Shown here: in pieces, positions 6,897-10,058 of the stretch
How the letters are laid out: the number at the start of each line of letters is the position of its first letter
Position numbering within the stretch: position 1 is the stretch's first letter
Assembly: GCA_001626655.1 (NCBI GenBank)
Contig: LUOC01000060.1
Span: 5,964-16,021 of the forward strand
Length of the DNA: 10,058 bases
Reading direction: 5' to 3'
DNA from: Fidelibacterota bacterium REDSEA-S14_B6
GTDB taxonomy: Bacteria > Fidelibacterota > Marinisomatia > Marinisomatales > S15-B10
Made by a program: the position numbers and the translations under genes
Notes under the pieces: model-generated
The model's database searches: none
The model's input: the letters and a program-made list of their open reading frames with translations, nothing else
What the model was told of the DNA's origin: nothing

Positions 6897-6998
6897 CCCA
6901 TAACCATTTAGTTGTCTCCGCTAGCAGAAGAAACAGTTTGGTTCATTCGATCTGACTCACCATCTTCTCGGCTTATGCGGCAGCAACTGTAATACGTT
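6897..6998. other. Divergent intergenic region between oxygenase pair and permease
   Basis: These 102 bases separate two divergent starts and should hold both promoters. I see no convincing -35/-10 pair. TTGGTT (6938-6943) with CATCTT 17 nt later is the best permease-side guess and is weak. A 5-codon frame (ATG at 6974 to TAA at 6991) is probably chance. Neither flanking gene has a strong Shine-Dalgarno. Confidence 0.4.
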
Positions 6999-8369
6999 AT
7001 GTCGGCTGACCACACTTCATCTCCGCACTTAGAAAGGCAGCTTGGCATTTTTGACTGTTCCATGCTGATCATCGGTGTGGTGATCGGTTCAGGAATTTTC
7101 ATGACCTCCGGAATCATGTCGGAGGCGCTTCCGTCTCCCGCGCTTCTTCTCGTGGTATGGGTACTCGGAGGTCTTCACGCTCTTGCCGGCGGACTCACCT
7201 ACGCCGAACTGGGCGCCGCCATGCCGAGAGCGGGAGGGCAGTACATATTCCTCCGTGAAGCGTTCGGGCGCCTCCCGGCGTTTCTTTACGGATGGGTCTC
7301 CTTCACGGCCTATCTCACAGGAGCGGTGGCTGCCGTGGCCGTCGCCTTTGCCGCCTTCACCTCAACTTTCATCCCTTTCGTCTCGCCGGATAATGTTATT
7401 ATCCACGCCCCCTTCGCCATCTCCGCCGGACAGATTCTCGCTGTGTTCATGATTGTACTTTTCTCGGCAGTTAACTACATCGGCGTCGGTGTCGGGAAGA
7501 CAGTTCAAAACGTGGTGACCGTCACCAAGATTGCTGCGATTGTCCTTTTCATTGCGGCGGGCCTCGCTCTCGGCAGAGAAACGCCCGACTTCAGCGCCTC
7601 CCTCCCCTTCGACAGTTTCGGTTCTATCGCCGTCGCCTTTGGGGGCGCACTGGTAGCTGTATTCTGGACTTTCGGCGGGTGGGAGTACGTCACAGCCGTT
7701 GCCGGCGAAATCAAAGATCCCCAAAGAAGTCTCCCTCGCTCCCTCGCTATCGGAACGGTGACCGCTACAGCTCTTTACGTACTGCTCAATCTGGTATACC
7801 TCCGGGCCCTCCCCATGGAAGAGATGGCCGGCGTGGTAACCATCGGTGAGACTGCCGCCACTTCCCTGTTCGGTTCGCTGGGAGGGCGGCTCATGGTGGT
7901 TGCCATCATCATTTCCGTTCTCGGTGCGCTGAACGGCGCCGTTCTTACGGGGCCGAGAGTTTACTATGCCATGGCTCAGGACGGTCTTTTCTTCAAGCGA
8001 GCGGCGGAAGTTCACCCTCGATACCACACCCCCGCCAGCGCGATTATCTATCAGGGAATCTGGGCAGCGGTGCTGACACTCTCCGGCACCTTCGAACAAC
8101 TCATCACATTTGTGGTGGTGGTCAATCTCCTCCTCTGGATGGCCGGCGCCGCGGCAGTCTTTGCACTCCGGAAGAACCGGCCTGACATGCCCCGGCCCTA
8201 TGAGACTTGGGGGTATCCGTGGGTACCGGGACTGTTTATCTTTTTCTCCGGTGCCTTCGTTGCCGCCGCCGCTCTGGACGCCCCCATGGAATCGCTGGCG
8301 GGAATGGCCTTTACGCTCCTCGGAATCCCCGTTTATCTCTATTGGAACAGCCGAAAAAGTGGCGGATAG
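6999..8369 (+). CDS. APC-superfamily amino acid permease
   Basis: The 456-residue product is a polytopic inner-membrane transporter with about 12 helices. TM1 (about 18-38) carries the unwound VVIGSGIF motif (27-34) that binds the substrate amino and carboxyl groups. TYAELGAAMPRAGGQY (67-82), FWTFGGWEYV in TM6 (222-231) and GEIKDPQRSLPR (236-247) are classic for the LAT/BasC-like branch of the APC family, as is GPRVYYAMAQDGLFF (318-332). The C-terminus RPYETWGYP (399-407) also fits. These carriers move amino acids by exchange or proton symport; the exact substrate cannot be read here. Length and motif order show no deletion. The start is chosen because LERQLGIFD follows shortly, as in relatives; no clear ribosome binding site precedes it. 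It is divergent from the oxygenases, so an amino acid substrate for those enzymes is conceivable, but that is a guess. Confidence 0.92.
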   Translation: MSADHTSSPHLERQLGIFDCSMLIIGVVIGSGIFMTSGIMSEALPSPALLLVVWVLGGLHALAGGLTYAELGAAMPRAGGQYIFLREAFGRLPAFLYGWVSFTAYLTGAVAAVAVAFAAFTSTFIPFVSPDNVIIHAPFAISAGQILAVFMIVLFSAVNYIGVGVGKTVQNVVTVTKIAAIVLFIAAGLALGRETPDFSASLPFDSFGSIAVAFGGALVAVFWTFGGWEYVTAVAGEIKDPQRSLPRSLAIGTVTATALYVLLNLVYLRALPMEEMAGVVTIGETAATSLFGSLGGRLMVVAIIISVLGALNGAVLTGPRVYYAMAQDGLFFKRAAEVHPRYHTPASAIIYQGIWAAVLTLSGTFEQLITFVVVVNLLLWMAGAAAVFALRKNRPDMPRPYETWGYPWVPGLFIFFSGAFVAAAALDAPMESLAGMAFTLLGIPVYLYWNSRKSGG

Positions 8370-8414
8370 CTGAACGCCAAGCTCTAACTTTCTGTTCTTC
8401 TGTGGGTCAATAAT

Positions 8415-8422
8415 AAGGTGAG
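8415..8422 (+). promoter_or_regulatory. Ribosome binding site of the amidohydrolase gene
   Basis: AAGGTGAG at 8415-8422 ends 7 nt before the ATG at 8430. It is the clearest Shine-Dalgarno in this half of the window and supports this start, which also places a signal peptide at the N-terminus. The 60-nt gap after the permease has no evident terminator, so readthrough from the permease is possible. Confidence 0.6.
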
Positions 8423-8429
8423 TACAGTT

Positions 8430-10058
8430 ATGGAACATTTCAGATCTATTTACCTCTCATTTGTAATCCTTTCGCTGAGCGGTTCTTCAGCTTGGGGACA
8501 GGTCAAACCCGTCGATCCGGGTCAGACCATACGTCACAAGACGCCGAAGGTGTTTGTGCTGAAAGGGGCCACCCTCGTCCCCGAGCCGGGAAAAAAGATC
8601 GAGTCCGGCGAGATCGTTATCCGTGACGGCCTCATCGAGTCCATCGGAAAGAGCGCTAAAGTCCCGACCGACGCCTTTGAAATCGATCTCACGGGCAAGA
8701 CCATCTATGCCGGATTCATCGAGAGTTATCTTGAGCGCTCTGTAGAGAGGCGTGCCGAAAGGGGCAGACGCCCTCAACGCGGTGAGCAAGAAGAGGAGAC
8801 AGCCACTTCTCACTGGAACCCAAAGGTCAAGCCGGACTATTCCGTGCTGGAAAAATATGAACTCTCCGACAAAGACGGCGAGTCCCTCAGGAGCCTCGGC
8901 TTCACCGCCGCTCACCTTGTCCCCGGTTCGGGCATCTTCCGGGGTCAGTCGGCGCTCATTCATTTAGGCGCTTGGTCATCAGGAGCCGTAATCAGTGAGT
9001 CAGGGCCTTCCCAAGCCGTCGGTTTTGAGTATGGAAGCTGGAGCGATCCCGACTATCCCAACTCGCTTTTAGGGGCCGTAGCCCTCATTCGCCAGACCCT
9101 TTATGATGCCGATTGGTACAAAGAAGCGTGGAAGACCTATGAGCGCTTCCCGAGCGAAAACGATCAACCGGAAGAAGATCGAGGCCTAGCCGCTCTGGGC
9201 GATCATCTCGGTAACAAAGGTGCATTCCTGTTCGAGACAGATGAAGAATTGGGCACCCTCAGAGCCGGAAAGATCGGGAGTGAATTTGATGCTACCGTCT
9301 GGCTGAAAGGGAACGGTTACGAGTACAGGAGACTTCCAGAGATCAGGGCGCTGAAATCCTTCCTGATCCTTCCTATCAATCTCCCCGAGCCGCCTGACGT
9401 CACCACCTGGGAGACCGCCCTCCAAGTCTCAAACGATGAATTGAGGCGTTTGGGGACACTTGAAAAAGGGAAGGTTGCAAATCTTGTTGTACTGGACGGC
9501 GACTATTTTGAGGAAGAGTCGCGCGTGGAAGCGGTCTGGATTGAGGGGGTCGAATATCCTGTCGTCACCGAGCCGGAAGCGGACGCCCGGGGGACATGGG
9601 CCATGCAGTGGCGGTACGATGAGGAAGTCCGCATCGATACAGTGAAGATCACCGGTGAACATACCAAACCGCAAGGGAAACTGACGGCTGATGAAGTTAC
9701 TATTCCCCTCAAGTCGCTGTCGCTCTCTTCAAACAATATGTTCAGCTTTGTCTTTAAGGGAGATACACTCGGCCTTGACGGGACTGTTCAGTTCTCCGGC
9801 GCCATCAAGGAAGATTATGCCGAAGGTCACGGCCGGACACCTACCGGCGGGGAGATCAGCTGGTACGCAAGACGGACAGCACCACATGAGGGGAAAAAGA
9901 ATGAGGAGGAAAAGAAGTCATCCGAGACCGCAAGCGAACTGGTCGTCCGCTATCCCGAAGGTGCATTCGGTTTCGAGTCGCTCCCCTCCCGCCCCAATCT
10001 TGTGCTCGTGAAGAATGCCACGATCTGGACCATGGGACCAGAAGGTGTGCTTGAAGAG
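8430..10058 (+). CDS. Secreted two-part amidohydrolase, degenerate first half, 3' end cut off
   Basis: 543 residues are visible and the frame is open at the window end. Residues 1-23 form a signal peptide (hydrophobic core, then SAWG before Q24; no lipobox Cys). Residues 41-100 are the small beta-domain of amidohydrolases (GATLVPEP, then IVIRDGLIESIG, then GKTIYAGFIES). The metal-binding H-x-H that normally follows GFID is absent: here it reads GFIESYLERS. GIFRGQSALIHLG (168-180) and LGTLEKGKVANLVV (341-354) mark the rest of the first half. Between DELRR (336-340) and LGTLEKGK about 65 family residues seem missing. A charged linker (about 484-503) leads to a second beta-domain, LVLVKNATIWTMG, near 523-535, whose catalytic part lies beyond the window. 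In such roughly 1000-residue proteins the first half is a degenerate copy and the second is probably the imidazolonepropionase-like or dipeptidase-like enzyme. Substrate is unknown; location is periplasmic or extracellular. Confidence 0.85.
   Translation, partial: MEHFRSIYLSFVILSLSGSSAWGQVKPVDPGQTIRHKTPKVFVLKGATLVPEPGKKIESGEIVIRDGLIESIGKSAKVPTDAFEIDLTGKTIYAGFIESYLERSVERRAERGRRPQRGEQEEETATSHWNPKVKPDYSVLEKYELSDKDGESLRSLGFTAAHLVPGSGIFRGQSALIHLGAWSSGAVISESGPSQAVGFEYGSWSDPDYPNSLLGAVALIRQTLYDADWYKEAWKTYERFPSENDQPEEDRGLAALGDHLGNKGAFLFETDEELGTLRAGKIGSEFDATVWLKGNGYEYRRLPEIRALKSFLILPINLPEPPDVTTWETALQVSNDELRRLGTLEKGKVANLVVLDGDYFEEESRVEAVWIEGVEYPVVTEPEADARGTWAMQWRYDEEVRIDTVKITGEHTKPQGKLTADEVTIPLKSLSLSSNNMFSFVFKGDTLGLDGTVQFSGAIKEDYAEGHGRTPTGGEISWYARRTAPHEGKKNEEEKKSSETASELVVRYPEGAFGFESLPSRPNLVLVKNATIWTMGPEGVLEE

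Noticed and set aside
8361..8378. Possible terminator hairpin at the permease stop (GGCG/CGCC)
   Set aside because: Only a 4-bp stem with a 10-nt loop and no following T run.
7362..8438. 358-codon minus-strand frame over the permease
   Set aside because: Antisense to a complete APC permease; very rich in Gly, Glu and His with no fold-like pattern.
1..10058. tRNA, rRNA, CRISPR array, insertion sequence, prophage or toxin-antitoxin genes
   Set aside because: By eye there are no clustered repeats, transposase or integrase motifs, or cloverleaf signatures; nearly all sequence is taken by recognisable metabolic genes.

Overview
The window is a roughly 57% GC, densely coded bacterial segment with nine protein-coding genes and no RNA gene, insertion sequence or CRISPR array that I can see. 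Secreted proteins with plain signal peptides, a PspC-type membrane protein, a two-part secreted amidohydrolase and paired Fe(II)/2-oxoglutarate oxygenases suggest a Gram-negative-type heterotroph from an environmental, perhaps marine, lineage. Neomarinimicrobiota, Gemmatimonadota and Latescibacterota-like genomes carry similar sets. That placement is inference at low confidence.

Layout. 1-596 (-): secreted BNR/Asp-box sialidase-like protein, cut by the window start. 698-1027 (+): a 28-residue single-helix peptide overlapping a PspC-domain gene by GTGA, preceded by two tiny reading frames joined by ATGA overlaps. 1083-5295 (+): a fused HyuA-HyuB 5-oxoprolinase-type ATPase, then one base later a LOG-family phosphoribohydrolase. 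5301-6896 (-): two overlapping Fe(II)/2OG oxygenase genes, convergent to the previous pair. The upstream one (BesD-like) is split by a +1 frameshift at CCC-TGA. 6999-8369 (+): an intact APC-superfamily amino acid permease, divergent from the oxygenases. 8430-10058 (+): a secreted double-domain amidohydrolase, cut by the window end.

How they may work together. The common theme is acquisition and turnover of small organic nitrogen and carbon compounds: permease, lactam-opening enzyme, secreted amidohydrolase, sialidase-like glycan hydrolase and oxygenases. Only the oxoprolinase-LOG pair, the oxygenase pair and the small ORF-PspC pair look co-translated. No single pathway is proven.

The most unusual aspect is a set of apparent losses inside conserved domains. 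Against remembered family sequences, the 5-oxoprolinase lacks two blocks (about 32 and about 36 residues) and the amidohydrolase lacks about 65 residues, all without breaking frame. The BesD-like oxygenase has a frameshift where a few conserved residues also seem missing, next to an arrangement resembling the prfB +1 frameshift signal. The permease, LOG protein and PhyH protein look full length. Microhomology-mediated deletion, assembly error and programmed decoding are all possible; read mapping and homologue alignment would separate them.
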